Counted from the stretch's first letter, positions 7,501 through 15,927 are shown. The stretch: DNA of 35,229 nt from Thiotrichales bacterium (GCA_016744475.1 JADGEH010000046.1:1-35229); one strand, 5' to 3'. Translations and numbers: made by a program. Notes: generated from the letters alone by a model not told the origin.

Positions 7501-8523
7501 TTCATAGCCTTGCCAGATGCGGCGAGTGATACTGTGCGTGATGACAGTTCCAATACGATGTCTCCCCACATGAGCTTTGAACTCAGTTATCAACCCGATC
7601 TTCAACGCTGGGACATGCCATTGAATGCCTTATTCACCAGCGGACAATGGCGCATCATATATGAAGCCCAAAATATGAAAGGCGTGTGGTCATCACCGGT
7701 GTGGCAAGAAGTGCGGATTAAAAGCCACATTCCACAACTGAGCAACATTAGCACCCGTTGTTACATTCAAGAACCACCCGACTATGCGATTGCAGGCTTT
7801 GTGATTGAAGGTGCAGGAAGCAAACGGGTTTTAATACGTGCTACTCGTAGTCTTATTGAAAATAACATGGATTTTGATCTGTCTTTAGAACTGCTGCAAC
7901 TCATCAATGGAGAATGGCAACATGTTGAATCTAATCAATATTGGAAATACAGCCAACAAGCGGCAGAGATCAGACAATTAGCCTCGCATTTAATACCTAA
8001 ATATCCAAACGACGCTGCCTTATTGATGAGTTTGCCGCCCGGTGTGTATACCGCTATCGCCTCACCGATAAACAACACTTTTGGCATCGGTGTGGTCAGT
8101 GTGGATGATTTAGACAGCGCAGAAGGCATCCCCAGTGCTTCCCGACTACTCAACATCAGCGGACGCTGCCAAGTACAAAATGCCCCACACCATGCCGTTG
8201 CAGGCTTTGTCGTCAGCGGTTTGGGCAGCCTTAAAACGCTGTTACGCGGCATTCGCAGCGCGGCAGATACCAGTGGCGTGTACGACCCAGAAGCCACGCT
8301 GTATCAGATTAATGAGGGAACAGGAGAAGTCTTAGAGCAAATTCAAAACTGGCAACAGCATCCTCGCGCCCAAGAGATCAGTGCTTTGCCCTCTCATCTA
8401 GTGCCCGCTTATGCCACCGACACCGCCTTGTTGCAGACATTGGAAGCAGGGGTGTACACCCTTGAAATCACGCCTGAAAGCGGCGCGGGTATTGGGATGG
8501 TCAGCGTGGATGTGGTGGATTAG
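4504..8523 (+). CDS. Exported WD40 double-propeller protein with a legumain-like (C13) pseudopeptidase domain
   Basis: The 1339-residue protein has a probable signal peptide (residues 1-28). Residues 47-642 hold 14 WD40 repeats (consensus AVAYSPDGRFIASGS...VKIWD), with a break after repeat 7 (KIWPVLNAMEVPL), suggesting two seven-bladed propellers. An Ig-like (BIG2) domain follows (about 652-722), then a legumain/C13-like domain (about 725-955). There HGH at 819-821 matches the catalytic His region, but the expected DACRSG is DTARSG (866-871), with Ala868 in place of the catalytic Cys. DLDGDGYDDG (about 775-784) looks Ca-binding. A beta-rich stretch and two related C-terminal domains (from 1079 and 1215; LSNISTRC and LLNISGRC, then AGFV) end the protein. 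AGGAG lies 7 bases before ATG. It is probably a binding/scaffold protein at the cell surface; no function can be fixed. Confidence 0.85.
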   Translation: MAFWCKKNLTYAVLGWLLCGGLEAVAIAVEEVTKPLFSFPPQEQLVGHTSWITTVAYSPDGRWIVSAGWDRSLKIWDVATGAEWSHLNGHTGFVYAVAYSPDGRFIVSGSRDKTLKIWDVATGSVLHTLSEHSDEVNAVAYSPDGLFIASGSKDNTVKIWDAATGAEQHTFSGHSDDVNAVAYSPDGRFMASGSTDNTVKTWNVATGTKQRTLSGHTYAVHAVAYSPDGRFIASGSRDGTVNIWNAATGAKQRTLSGHDLWVNAVAYSFDGRFIASGGSDHTVKIWDTATGAILNTFSGHSGWVNALSYSPDGRFIASGSVDTTVKIWPVLNAMEVPLSSTEAIRTLGYNHSIKSLALSPNGRFIVSGSNSDSSIKIWDTSTGTTLQTLNGHTDKVNAVAYSPDGHFIASGGEDETVKIWDATSGEEQRTLSEHTWWVNAVAYSPNGRFIASGGWDDTVKIVNARTGTEQHTLVGHSNIVNALAYSPDGRFIASGSDDHTVKIWDTSTGKEQRTLIGHTDYVSTVAYSPNGRFIVSGSWDDTMKVWNVVTGKEWHTLKKGWWDAWWDTWSFNAVAYSPDGQFIASGDQGGSVKLWKANTGEEIRVFRTRPHTGSITSIAFSPTGRRIYAGSQDRTIKVWNSGLVTTPLLSLPEEQVLGVGESLHIIPLAGENPSSWVSANDNIVQIDQQGIVTAVGEGNVQITAYDADGISQSTLIKVNPLDVGRAIVIAGGDASPNNTLFPYTHDLAQRMYRLLRDRGFTDEDILYFTPAPFQDLDGDGYDDGVMDYELKHPLDELEHAFQDIASTLLPGQQFVLYLHGHAEAYSGEPNMPPTFRLNQNTHMTAETLKTLLDRLPSHAQQILIIDTARSGAFIEALRADNRLILTSTRAEDTDWNVRENTFSHLLMKSLRIGRSLGLAFTHASAEMVGLPGLYRRQTPVLEGSQEMADNTWLGRRGLAVTLLPDIIDMQPLSIMPAIAGSHLWVTTSPDDDIRRVRAQFIALPDAASDTVRDDSSNTMSPHMSFELSYQPDLQRWDMPLNALFTSGQWRIIYEAQNMKGVWSSPVWQEVRIKSHIPQLSNISTRCYIQEPPDYAIAGFVIEGAGSKRVLIRATRSLIENNMDFDLSLELLQLINGEWQHVESNQYWKYSQQAAEIRQLASHLIPKYPNDAALLMSLPPGVYTAIASPINNTFGIGVVSVDDLDSAEGIPSASRLLNISGRCQVQNAPHHAVAGFVVSGLGSLKTLLRGIRSAADTSGVYDPEATLYQINEGTGEVLEQIQNWQQHPRAQEISALPSHLVPAYATDTALLQTLEAGVYTLEITPESGAGIGMVSVDVVD

Positions 8524-8576
8524 TGCTGTTTATTCCAGTGAGAAGTTGTCCAGCCTACATCCCCTATTGATGGGAA

Positions 8577-8600
8577 ATAACACCGCCCACAGGCGGTTAT
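8577..8600. terminator. Hairpin between convergent genes, possible terminator
   Basis: ATAACACCGCC-CAC-AGGCGGTTAT forms a G/C-rich stem with A/T flanks between the stops of the WD40-C13 gene and the NuoH-like gene. It could end transcripts from either side, but the T-runs next to it are weak. Confidence 0.4.
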
Positions 8601-8665
8601 GAGGATTAAAAATAAGCGCCTTAAAGCGGCTTGAGATGACGTGTATTTATCTTGAGGGTCAGTGA

Positions 8666-9601
8666 TTAGGCGACGACAAAGGCTAGGCCCAATAAAGCGA
8701 TGATGGTGGGCCATTTCCATAGCCAGCGGATGGCATCTTCAGTGCGATAACGCCCAAAAACATTGGTAATGGATACCGAGAAAAGCACCACGGCGAAGAC
8801 TTTAGGTAGAAAGGTGAGCCATTGAGTACCGCCGCCGAGAAATAGGGTGGTATAGAGCACGCCAATGGTGTAAAGCTGAAAACATTGCATGACAAATAAT
8901 GCGCCCATGTATTTGCCGCTCATTTCAACCATGGGCCCTGTGGCGATTTCTGCGGGGGCGACGTAAATTTCAAACGGTTCTTTTCCCATCATGGCATGCA
9001 TTGCCAGTAATCCGGCAATGGCGAGTAAAGGCATTTGCACTAAGCCCCAACCTTGTTGCTGCTGGAGGCTGACTATTTCGCTCAGGTTTGTTGTGCCGTA
9101 CACCAACGCAGCGCCCGCCACCACAATCACAAAGGGCACGTCGTAAGCCAGCATGGCTGACAAGGCGCGAGAAATTCCGATAGAACCATTCGGGTTAGCG
9201 GTTTGTCCAACCCCCAAAGCCATGCCTAACATGGGCACCATGAGCAGATACATGAGGGTGAGGAGATCAGCATGGGAGGCTAAGCCATCCATTCCAGGAA
9301 CGGGAATGAAAATTTCTGCGGCAATATAGCCCCCTAGCAACATCATAACGGCGATGTCATGCATGTAGCCGTGGGAAATTTGAGTTTTTTTACTGTAGAG
9401 CTTAACAATGTCGTAGATGGGTTGTAACAGAGGTGGCCCTACGCGGCGCTCAATACTTGCACGCACTTTGCGCATCATTAAGACTAAAGCTAAGCCCACA
9501 ATAAATGCGACTAATGGCATGAGTACCATGTCTAAGGCTAATTCTGATAAGTTTAATGTAGGTAAGATGTCTGGCTTTGCCAATAATTCGCCCGTATCCA
9601 T
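8666..9601 (-). CDS. NuoH/HyfC/MbhM-like membrane subunit
   Basis: A 311-residue, eight-helix-type protein of the complex I subunit 1 family, which links the redox arm to the ion-pumping arm. It shows SIERRVGPPLLQPIYDIVKL, the loop typical of the hydrogenase branch (HyfC, EchB, MbhM), and EPFEIYVAPAEIATG then GPMVEMSGKY, the counterpart of the quinone-chamber loop. It is the last gene of the operon, 27 bases after the NuoL-like gene. The NuoB-, NuoC/D- and NuoI-like partners that this subunit normally docks to are absent downstream: the next gene is the convergent WD40 protein. Whether they are encoded elsewhere cannot be told from here. Confidence 0.85.
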   Translation of the reverse strand: MDTGELLAKPDILPTLNLSELALDMVLMPLVAFIVGLALVLMMRKVRASIERRVGPPLLQPIYDIVKLYSKKTQISHGYMHDIAVMMLLGGYIAAEIFIPVPGMDGLASHADLLTLMYLLMVPMLGMALGVGQTANPNGSIGISRALSAMLAYDVPFVIVVAGAALVYGTTNLSEIVSLQQQQGWGLVQMPLLAIAGLLAMHAMMGKEPFEIYVAPAEIATGPMVEMSGKYMGALFVMQCFQLYTIGVLYTTLFLGGGTQWLTFLPKVFAVVLFSVSITNVFGRYRTEDAIRWLWKWPTIIALLGLAFVVA

Positions 9602-9628
9602 TGTTTAATCCTTAACCAGTGAGCACTA

Positions 9629-11491
9629 CTATCCAACAAAAGCCAGTGCTGCAACAGCCAGCATGAGCATATATAAAGTGGGATGAGCCACTTGGGAAAG
9701 ACGGCAACACAACTCTGCACTCCATTGCACAAAGTGACGGATGCCCATTTCAACGTTGAGTGTTTGATGACGAAACCAGCCGCCAATAACACGCATCACG
9801 CCAGGATAGAAGTTGTGTGAATAGTGATAGGGCACTTCGGCGGAGAGAAAATGTCCGCCTGCATAGTTATCCCATTGATGGGTTTTATGAGAACGACCGC
9901 CGAAGAGATAAAAAACCACGGCTCCTATCGCAATGCCGTAAATCAGAATGCCCACCACCCACAGCATATTTAAGCTACCCGTTTTCCATTCCAAGCCGCC
10001 TAAGTGATGCGGTAGCGCATCGTATCCGAGCGCCATTTGTGCTTTATCCACCAGACTTAAGGCCAATCCTGGCATAAGCCCGGTGATAAAACCGATCACG
10101 GCGAGGATAAGCATCGGCAACACCATAGACCAAGGGGCTTCTTTGACTTCGTAATGGGCTTTGCGTAATTGACCGAGGAAGATGTTGTGGATGAGTTTGT
10201 ACACACTGAGAATAGTGCCCAAGGTGCTGATGCTGGCGGCAACTAATAGCAGGGGCATGCCTTGATCTAATAGGGATTTATAGATCAACCATTTGGACAC
10301 AAAACCATTCATGGGCGGCAAGCCTGCCAGCCCAATAATACCCAGCAGTAGCACTACGTAAGACCAAGGCATACGGGTAATCAAACCGCCGAGTCGATCT
10401 AAATCAGTGGTGCCTGTGCGGTGCAAAACCGCTGTGACGGCTAAGAAAAGAGCACCCTGGTAAGTAGCATAGTTAAAGGCATGGAGTAATCCCCCCGCCA
10501 CTCCTAAAGGTGTACCGACGGTGATGCCCAGCAACATCAGGCCGCCTTGTCCAATCCCATGCCAAGCCAATAATAATCGGGCATCACTTTGCTGCAAGGC
10601 GATGTAGGTGGGGATAATGGCGGTGAGTGCGGCTATCCAAGCCAATAGAGTACGGGCATCGACGAAGGTGAATAGCGGCATCATGAGATGTTGCAGACGT
10701 TCAATGCCGACGGGTTGCAGCAAGACCAGTGCAAGCGCAAACAAACCCATACGCGCAGAAATTGCGCTTAAAAAGCTGGCATTAGCCCCCGGCGTTTCGG
10801 CATAAGCATCGGCTTGCCACAGATGAAAGGGCAAAATCGCCATTTTGATGGAGAAACCGATAAAAAACAGCACCACGAGTAACCATAGAAAGCTGTCGGG
10901 TAAGGTGGGCAGCGCCGCCCAAAAAACACTAAAGCTTGTAGAGCCTAGCTTAACCATGATTAACACCAGCGCCGCAAATAATGCCACCGCACCGCTCATG
11001 GCATAAATAAGATAGCGATACGCCGCTTTAGCCGCTTTGCCACCGGAGTGAGTCATCATGAAAAAGCTTGCCCAACTGACCAATTCCCAACCGATGAACA
11101 GCGTGATGAAATCTTGACTGCACAAGAGGATCAGCATAGCGAACACATTTAACGATAAAACAATGTGTTGCAGGCGCATGTTTTTTTGTGTGTCTTGCCA
11201 TTCACCCGCCGTATACCAACTGGCAAACAACGCTGCACCTAGGCTGATCACAGCGAAAAACCAGCCTAGACCCGTCATGCCCCAGATTAGAATATGTTCC
11301 ATCACGGAGAAGCTTAAATGAGCCACGATGATGCGATCACTTTGCATGTAGCTATAGAGTTTTATGAGGACTAATAACTGAATGGCATAAGCCGCCACGC
11401 CCAACCAACCTGCTTCGCGGCGATGACCGTAGAAATACATGAGTACCACAGTCAGCAGGGATAACAGCAATAACAAATCCAGCAAATTCAT
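9629..11491 (-). CDS. NuoL/HyfB/MrpA-like proton-translocating antiporter subunit
   Basis: The 620-residue polytopic protein belongs to the proton_antipo_M family. The conserved Glu (E136, GWELVSWASFF) and Lys (K216, SIKMAILPFHLWQADAYAE) of the ion channel are present, as are H223 and LAGLPPMNGFVSKW. A C-terminal extension of about 120 residues (after PHHLGGLEW) includes a soluble loop WDNYAGGHFL and a last helix; I see no long lateral amphipathic helix as in NuoL. It resembles HyfB/MbhH-type subunits more than full-length MrpA, because the DUF4040 and MrpB parts are encoded separately upstream. It starts 14 bases after the MrpD-like gene. Confidence 0.85.
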   Translation of the reverse strand: MNLLDLLLLLSLLTVVLMYFYGHRREAGWLGVAAYAIQLLVLIKLYSYMQSDRIIVAHLSFSVMEHILIWGMTGLGWFFAVISLGAALFASWYTAGEWQDTQKNMRLQHIVLSLNVFAMLILLCSQDFITLFIGWELVSWASFFMMTHSGGKAAKAAYRYLIYAMSGAVALFAALVLIMVKLGSTSFSVFWAALPTLPDSFLWLLVVLFFIGFSIKMAILPFHLWQADAYAETPGANASFLSAISARMGLFALALVLLQPVGIERLQHLMMPLFTFVDARTLLAWIAALTAIIPTYIALQQSDARLLLAWHGIGQGGLMLLGITVGTPLGVAGGLLHAFNYATYQGALFLAVTAVLHRTGTTDLDRLGGLITRMPWSYVVLLLGIIGLAGLPPMNGFVSKWLIYKSLLDQGMPLLLVAASISTLGTILSVYKLIHNIFLGQLRKAHYEVKEAPWSMVLPMLILAVIGFITGLMPGLALSLVDKAQMALGYDALPHHLGGLEWKTGSLNMLWVVGILIYGIAIGAVVFYLFGGRSHKTHQWDNYAGGHFLSAEVPYHYSHNFYPGVMRVIGGWFRHQTLNVEMGIRHFVQWSAELCCRLSQVAHPTLYMLMLAVAALAFVG

Positions 11492-11505
11492 GGTCAGTCT
11501 CTCGC

Positions 11506-12966
11506 TCAGTGAGTGGATTTCCAGGCAGGTAAGGTATGGTCGATATAGGCTTGAACATCAACGACTTGGGTAGCAATCTTGGAGAGATGATGGTAAATCG
11601 GATCAATCGTCAGCATCACCAGTAATAATAAACCGCTAATGACTAACATGGGTTGCAGCTCTTTATTGCGAGGTATTAGGGGAGTAGAGGACGCGGCGGG
11701 TGTTTGATACAAAAGATGGATAACACGGAAAAAGTAAGCCGCTTCTATAATGATTGACAATAAGATCAGCAACATGGCGTATGAGTACCCACCGCCTGCG
11801 CTAAATCCTGCCTTAAATAGTAAAAACTTGGCCCAAAAGCCTGGTAAGGGCGGCACACCGATTAAAGACAAGGCAAAAATAATCAATAACACACTAGGCC
11901 ACTTGGCGCTATGAGCCATACCTTGTAAAGAGCTAATAGAACCTTTCCATTTTTCAGTCAACATGAATAAGCCTGTTTTTACCAGCGCATGGTGCAACGC
12001 TAAGGCCAGACCACTGACCACACCTAGAGTGCCAGGAATGGAAAAAGCAATGGCTATCACGCTGAGTTGTCCAATCGAGGAATAAGCCAACATGCGCCGT
12101 AAATCTTTGGCATAAAAAGCGGCGAGTTCTCCCGTGATAAGACCCGCTACACCGATACATAGTAAGAGCATGTAGGCTTGTTCATGTGCATAAAGCAGCA
12201 ATAACAGGCGCAAGACCACAATGATGGCCAGTTTTGACACAATCCCCGCTAAAAGTGCAGAAATACGCACGGGGGCATGGGCATACACTTCAGCCACCCA
12301 AGTATTGACGGGGAACAATTCCGCCTTCACTGCAAAACCTATTAACATCAGCGCAAAGGCGCTTAATCCTGCCATTCCATGTAAAGCTTGTGGTGCCAAC
12401 ATGGCGAGGTGAGACAAATTCAAGGTGCCGGTTAAGGCATAGATAATCGCAATACCTAATAGAATAAAGGCCGAACCCAGCGAACCCAGCAGCAAGAAAC
12501 GCAAGCTCGCCGCATAACCACAAGGATCGCCTCGGCGACTGGCGGATAAACCATAAGAAGCCACCGCGACAATTTCAAAAAACACGTAAATATTGAATAA
12601 ATCGCCCGACAATACTAAGCCGCTGCCTCCACCGACCATCAGCAATAACAGCATTTCTTCTTTAATACGCCGATGCCAAGCGCCCAACCACAATATCAAG
12701 CTCCCCACTAACAGCACTAATACAAATAAAATGGATAAAGCATCCACATAAAACACGATGCCCAGTGGAGCACTCACGCCGCCCATGACCAAACTTTGAG
12801 GGCCGACAATGTTGACCCCATGCCAAAGCCCAATACAAATCACTAAACTAATCACTAACACCACAGGTGCGGCCCAATACCCCGCTTGGTTATAGTGACG
12901 ATAAATAATAGGTAACAAAAATGCGCCGAGAAAAGGCAGGATAATTAATAGGATAGGCCCCATCAT
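11506..12966 (-). CDS. mrpD: MrpD/MnhD-like antiporter subunit (NuoN/M family)
   Basis: A 486-residue polytopic protein with the channel residues E131 (VFFEIVAVASYGLSA) and K214 (GFAVKAELFPVNTWV), and AHAPVRISALLAGIVSK as the helix-7/8 signature. In Mrp antiporters this subunit, with MrpA, exchanges Na+ or K+ for H+. Its ATG overlaps the stop of mrpC by four bases (ATGA), so translation is probably coupled. Confidence 0.88.
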   Translation of the reverse strand: MMGPILLIILPFLGAFLLPIIYRHYNQAGYWAAPVVLVISLVICIGLWHGVNIVGPQSLVMGGVSAPLGIVFYVDALSILFVLVLLVGSLILWLGAWHRRIKEEMLLLLMVGGGSGLVLSGDLFNIYVFFEIVAVASYGLSASRRGDPCGYAASLRFLLLGSLGSAFILLGIAIIYALTGTLNLSHLAMLAPQALHGMAGLSAFALMLIGFAVKAELFPVNTWVAEVYAHAPVRISALLAGIVSKLAIIVVLRLLLLLYAHEQAYMLLLCIGVAGLITGELAAFYAKDLRRMLAYSSIGQLSVIAIAFSIPGTLGVVSGLALALHHALVKTGLFMLTEKWKGSISSLQGMAHSAKWPSVLLIIFALSLIGVPPLPGFWAKFLLFKAGFSAGGGYSYAMLLILLSIIIEAAYFFRVIHLLYQTPAASSTPLIPRNKELQPMLVISGLLLLVMLTIDPIYHHLSKIATQVVDVQAYIDHTLPAWKSTH

Positions 12967-13409
12967 TGGCTGGGTTCCTTATCAGAAGAAGGAATGGTTT
13001 GAGGAGGAACAGTGGGTTTAAGCGAGTGAGAATCGGTGGGTAAATGAGCAATTTTGAGGGTCAATTGACGGACATCCAAAGTGCCAAAGGCTTGATAGGT
13101 TTTAATCACTAAAGCTAAAGCCAAAGCCAGCACCCCGACACCAATAACAATGGCGGTCAGCACTAACGCTTGCGGTATGGGGTCTACCATGTTCGTCGTG
13201 TTTTGTAGGCTATCAGTTAAAATCGGGGCTTTAGCATGAGTGCGATAACCGACTGTCACTAAAAATAAATTAACCCCTGACTCCACCAATAATAGGCCCA
13301 GAATCATGCGAATCATATTGTGATAAAAAAGCATGGCAAACAAGCCAAGAATAAATAATCCGACGGCACCTAGATACGCAAAAATAGGAATCCAGCTTTC
13401 ATGACCCAT
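12963..13409 (-). CDS. mrpC: MrpC/MnhC-like subunit (NuoK family)
   Basis: The 148-residue protein has three predicted membrane helices. The NuoK-like pattern MILGLLLVESGVNLFLV carries a membrane-embedded Glu (E43), and DPIPQALVLTAIVIGVG is the MrpC signature in helix 3. A hydrophilic tail of about 35 residues (PPQTIPSSDKEPSQ) is longer than usual. The stop overlaps mrpD (ATGA). Confidence 0.88.
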   Translation of the reverse strand: MGHESWIPIFAYLGAVGLFILGLFAMLFYHNMIRMILGLLLVESGVNLFLVTVGYRTHAKAPILTDSLQNTTNMVDPIPQALVLTAIVIGVGVLALALALVIKTYQAFGTLDVRQLTLKIAHLPTDSHSLKPTVPPQTIPSSDKEPSQ

Positions 13410-13442
13410 GGTTTCAATCCCTGATGCAAAAAGTGCTTTGTT

Positions 13443-14147
13443 CTAAGCCTGAATAAAGCGTGCCAGTAAGCCTGCCAGTTCAGAACCGACTTTAATGCCA
13501 ATAGCCGCTGACAACAGCGGCACGCTACCTGCGGAGAACAGTTCTCCGACCACCCCTGGAGAGCCTAAAGGTGCGAGAAACGAACCCTGCCCAAATAAGG
13601 CCAATAAGCCAATAATAATGAAACTGCTACCCGCTAAGCCCTCCACCAAACTTGAAGTCTGATGAGCAAAAGGCCCTGCGGGTGTGGTGAGTACGGGAAT
13701 AAAAAAAGCAGCGGCAAGAATCGCCCCGCCTTGAAAACCACCACCCGGCGTTAAATGCCCATGAATGATGATGTAAGCGCCTAACAGCAGCAAAAATGGA
13801 AATAATACATGTGTGGCGACCCGCAAAACAAAGCCTGCCGCCGGAAAACTATTAAGCTTTTGCAGACTCAGCGCGTCTTCTTCAGGTGATTGAGCTAAGA
13901 CCATACCGGCTGCGGTGGCGGCGACAAATAAAATCATTAATTCGCCCAAGGTATCCAGCCCACGATAGGCTAATAACACCGAAGTGACGATATTGGCAGT
14001 GCCGATCTCTTTAGCCGCCAAAGCATTAATGCTAGAACCTACTCCGGTGAGATTGCTGCCGCTAAAAGGAAAATGAACCAATACGGTAATCAATAACACA
14101 CCTAAACCGAGGAGCAAACCCAGCGCCGAAATATCTCGAAAGCTCAT
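13443..14147 (-). CDS. mrpB: MrpB/MnhB-like subunit with N-terminal extension
   Basis: The C-terminal part (from about residue 105) is MnhB: FVLRVATHVLFPFLLLLGAY, then HGHLTPGGGFQGGAILAAAF, the family motif. The N-terminal 100 residues contain two more membrane segments and the motif YRGLDTLGELMILFVAATAA, as in MrpA C-terminal/MbhE-type proteins. The gene thus probably corresponds to a fusion of an MbhE-like and an MrpB module (234 residues against about 140 for simple MrpB). Gaps are 13 bases to the DUF4040 gene and 33 to mrpC. Confidence 0.82.
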   Translation of the reverse strand: MSFRDISALGLLLGLGVLLITVLVHFPFSGSNLTGVGSSINALAAKEIGTANIVTSVLLAYRGLDTLGELMILFVAATAAGMVLAQSPEEDALSLQKLNSFPAAGFVLRVATHVLFPFLLLLGAYIIIHGHLTPGGGFQGGAILAAAFFIPVLTTPAGPFAHQTSSLVEGLAGSSFIIIGLLALFGQGSFLAPLGSPGVVGELFSAGSVPLLSAAIGIKVGSELAGLLARFIQA

Positions 14148-14160
14148 AATGTTAAGCCGT

Positions 14161-14427
14161 TTAGTCTGATTGAGATGAAGAAGAAGAGATACGCCATAAG
14201 CCTACACGGCGCAAAGTCAGCACTAACAAAACACTGCTTAAGCCCGTGCCTACAGCCGCTTCCGCTAAAGCCACGTCGGGCGCACGCAGCAACACAAATA
14301 AAATGGATAAGGCTAATGACATGACAGAAGTGGCGACCACTGCGGCTAATTCGCTACGCAACAATAAAACCCCAATGCCTGCACTGAGCATCATTATCAC
14401 CGTGACTAAGGTCAACCAGAAAGCCAT
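14161..14427 (-). CDS. DUF4040/MbhD-like membrane subunit
   Basis: The 88-residue protein has three membrane segments and the motif LLRAPDVALAEAAVGTGLSS, diagnostic of the DUF4040 domain. That domain forms part of the C-terminus of MrpA or stands alone as MbhD in membrane-bound hydrogenase-type complexes. A Ser-rich tail ends it. Its start overlaps the mrpG stop by one base (TAATG). The separate gene supports an Mbh-like rather than a classical MrpA-type layout. Confidence 0.82.
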   Translation of the reverse strand: MAFWLTLVTVIMMLSAGIGVLLLRSELAAVVATSVMSLALSILFVLLRAPDVALAEAAVGTGLSSVLLVLTLRRVGLWRISSSSSQSD

Positions 14428-14738
14428 TAGTGTTTTCCTTCTGTTGGCTCAATACGATAAGGCGTGAGTCCTACTTTATAAGCCGCTCGAGCTAATGTAG
14501 ACGATGCCACTGGAGACGTGAGCAAAATAAACAAAGCAATAATGAGCAACTTTGACCACCATAAAGGATGATAAATAGCCACGCCCAGCAACACCGATAA
14601 AGCGCCTAAAGTCGTCGCTTTTGTACCTGCTTGAATGCGATTGTAGACATCAGGCATACGTATTAGCCCTAAAGCGCCTAAAAACAAAAAGCTGGCTCCA
14701 ATTAAAATAAATACGGCCCCCAGTATTTGCATCATCAT
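14427..14738 (-). CDS. mrpG: MrpG/MnhG-like subunit
   Basis: The 103-residue protein has three hydrophobic helices and the family motif LGLIRMPDVYNRIQAGTKAT, then LGALSVLLG. It is a small structural subunit of Mrp-type complexes. The start is one of three consecutive ATG codons, four bases after the mrpF stop; the exact one is uncertain. It overlaps the DUF4040 gene by one base. Confidence 0.9.
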   Translation of the reverse strand: MMMQILGAVFILIGASFLFLGALGLIRMPDVYNRIQAGTKATTLGALSVLLGVAIYHPLWWSKLLIIALFILLTSPVASSTLARAAYKVGLTPYRIEPTEGKH

Positions 14739-14742
14739 GCTC

Positions 14743-15027
14743 TCATTCAGTGGATTTGTTCATCTTCTGCGTATGCGGCTCAATCATGCGGGCAATCACT
14801 ACGACCGCGAGAAAGGCCAATGCTGCATACACTAAGGCAATATCTAAATAAACAGGGTTATCAAATAAATCAGCCAGCCATACGAGGGCTGCGGTGGTCA
14901 TCACCGATAAAGTATCGGCTGCGATCACTCGATCCGGCGTGCTGGGCCCTAAGAAAAAACGCCAGGTGGCTAATAGCAACGCACAGACACCCATAATAAA
15001 GGCGAGGAGAATGAGTAGATTTTCCAT
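14743..15027 (-). CDS. mrpF: MrpF/MnhF-like subunit
   Basis: The 94-residue protein has three helices, with FLGPSTPDRVIAADTLSVM and YLDIALVYAALAFLAVVVIA, the MnhF signature (GPTxxDRVxAxD and the helix after it). It is a small subunit of the Mrp membrane complex. The ATG overlaps the mrpE stop by one base (TAATG), implying translational coupling. Confidence 0.9.
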   Translation of the reverse strand: MENLLILLAFIMGVCALLLATWRFFLGPSTPDRVIAADTLSVMTTAALVWLADLFDNPVYLDIALVYAALAFLAVVVIARMIEPHTQKMNKSTE

Positions 15028-15560
15028 TATTTCATGAACTTGCTGAGATGGTATTCAAATTGTGCAGCAATGGATGCGGTGGCATGTTGCATATCTTGTC
15101 CGGCTGCGGAGTCTATCCAATGCACCTGCAAACGTTGATCGATCACATCGATGGTGAGAGTACCTGGCGTTAAAGTAATGCTATTGGCTAAAAATAGTTT
15201 AGCTAAATCAGATTGCAGTTGGGTTTCAACCTCAACAATGGCGGGATTAATCGGTAAACGCGGGGACAGGACTCGGCCTGCGACATCTAAATTAGCACGC
15301 AGCAAAGCCCATAAGAAAATGCCGAAATAGATCAGAAGATACAGAGGCATGAGAGGATGCCATTTAAAGTCATCCAAAACATGTAGATGTTTTTGAGACA
15401 AACCTGCTGTGAGTAGTGCCACCAACACACCGACTAGCATTTCAGCCGGGTCAAAACTGCCCACCATCAATAGCCATAAGGGGTAAATCAGTAGGGTAGC
15501 CCATAAAAAGCGTGCGCCATTAAAGCTACTAACGCTTGATGAAACAGTATTGCTGGTCAT
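15027..15560 (-). CDS. mrpE: MrpE/MnhE-like subunit, first gene of the operon
   Basis: The 177-residue protein has N-terminal hydrophobic helices and a soluble C-terminal half. The pattern LLIYFGIFLWALLRANLDVA, then LANSITLTPGTLTIDV, is typical of MnhE. As the first gene, its upstream region must carry the operon promoter, but I cannot recognise one, and no strong ribosome site precedes the ATG. The genes downstream on the minus strand follow with gaps of at most 33 bases or overlaps down to 8666, so all nine are probably one transcript. Confidence 0.9.
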   Translation of the reverse strand: MTSNTVSSSVSSFNGARFLWATLLIYPLWLLMVGSFDPAEMLVGVLVALLTAGLSQKHLHVLDDFKWHPLMPLYLLIYFGIFLWALLRANLDVAGRVLSPRLPINPAIVEVETQLQSDLAKLFLANSITLTPGTLTIDVIDQRLQVHWIDSAAGQDMQHATASIAAQFEYHLSKFMK

Positions 15561-15766
15561 ATTTTTGAATTAACCCTGCTGAGAGTGAGTCCATCCATAA
15601 GCGTCTAAAAAAACTGCCAAACACCGCTTGAGTGCAGTGGGTTTACATCGTTCCAACAGCTTCTTAAAGTGCGGCATAGAATAGGTGGAATGCTAAGTGA
15701 TGTAAACAGTTTACCTTGCGTCAGCTAGAAGCATTGCATCAAAGTATCAGCACACTCATTTCGCTA

Positions 15767-15927
15767 AGAGGCTATACGAAGATGGGGAATCGAAGCGAAA
15801 ATGCGCTATTTTGAGGCAGGTTTTTCGGTTTTTTAAGGCGAATAGCAGGCTATTTAACGAAAAAAAGCGGAAAACCTGACCAAAAGGGCGGATTTGCAGC
15901 CGATTATCCCGTTTTCGTATAGGCTCT
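15767..15927. mobile_element. Foldback miniature element, long form
   Basis: The ends are inverted repeats: AGAGGCTATACGAAGATGGG on the left and, reverse complemented, AGAGCCTATACGAAAACGGG on the right. The 161-base unit contains AAGGCGAATAGCAGGCTATT internally and no gene. A shorter relative lies at 16108-16195, and a terminus-less remnant at 972-1044. The exact target duplication is unclear. Confidence 0.8.
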
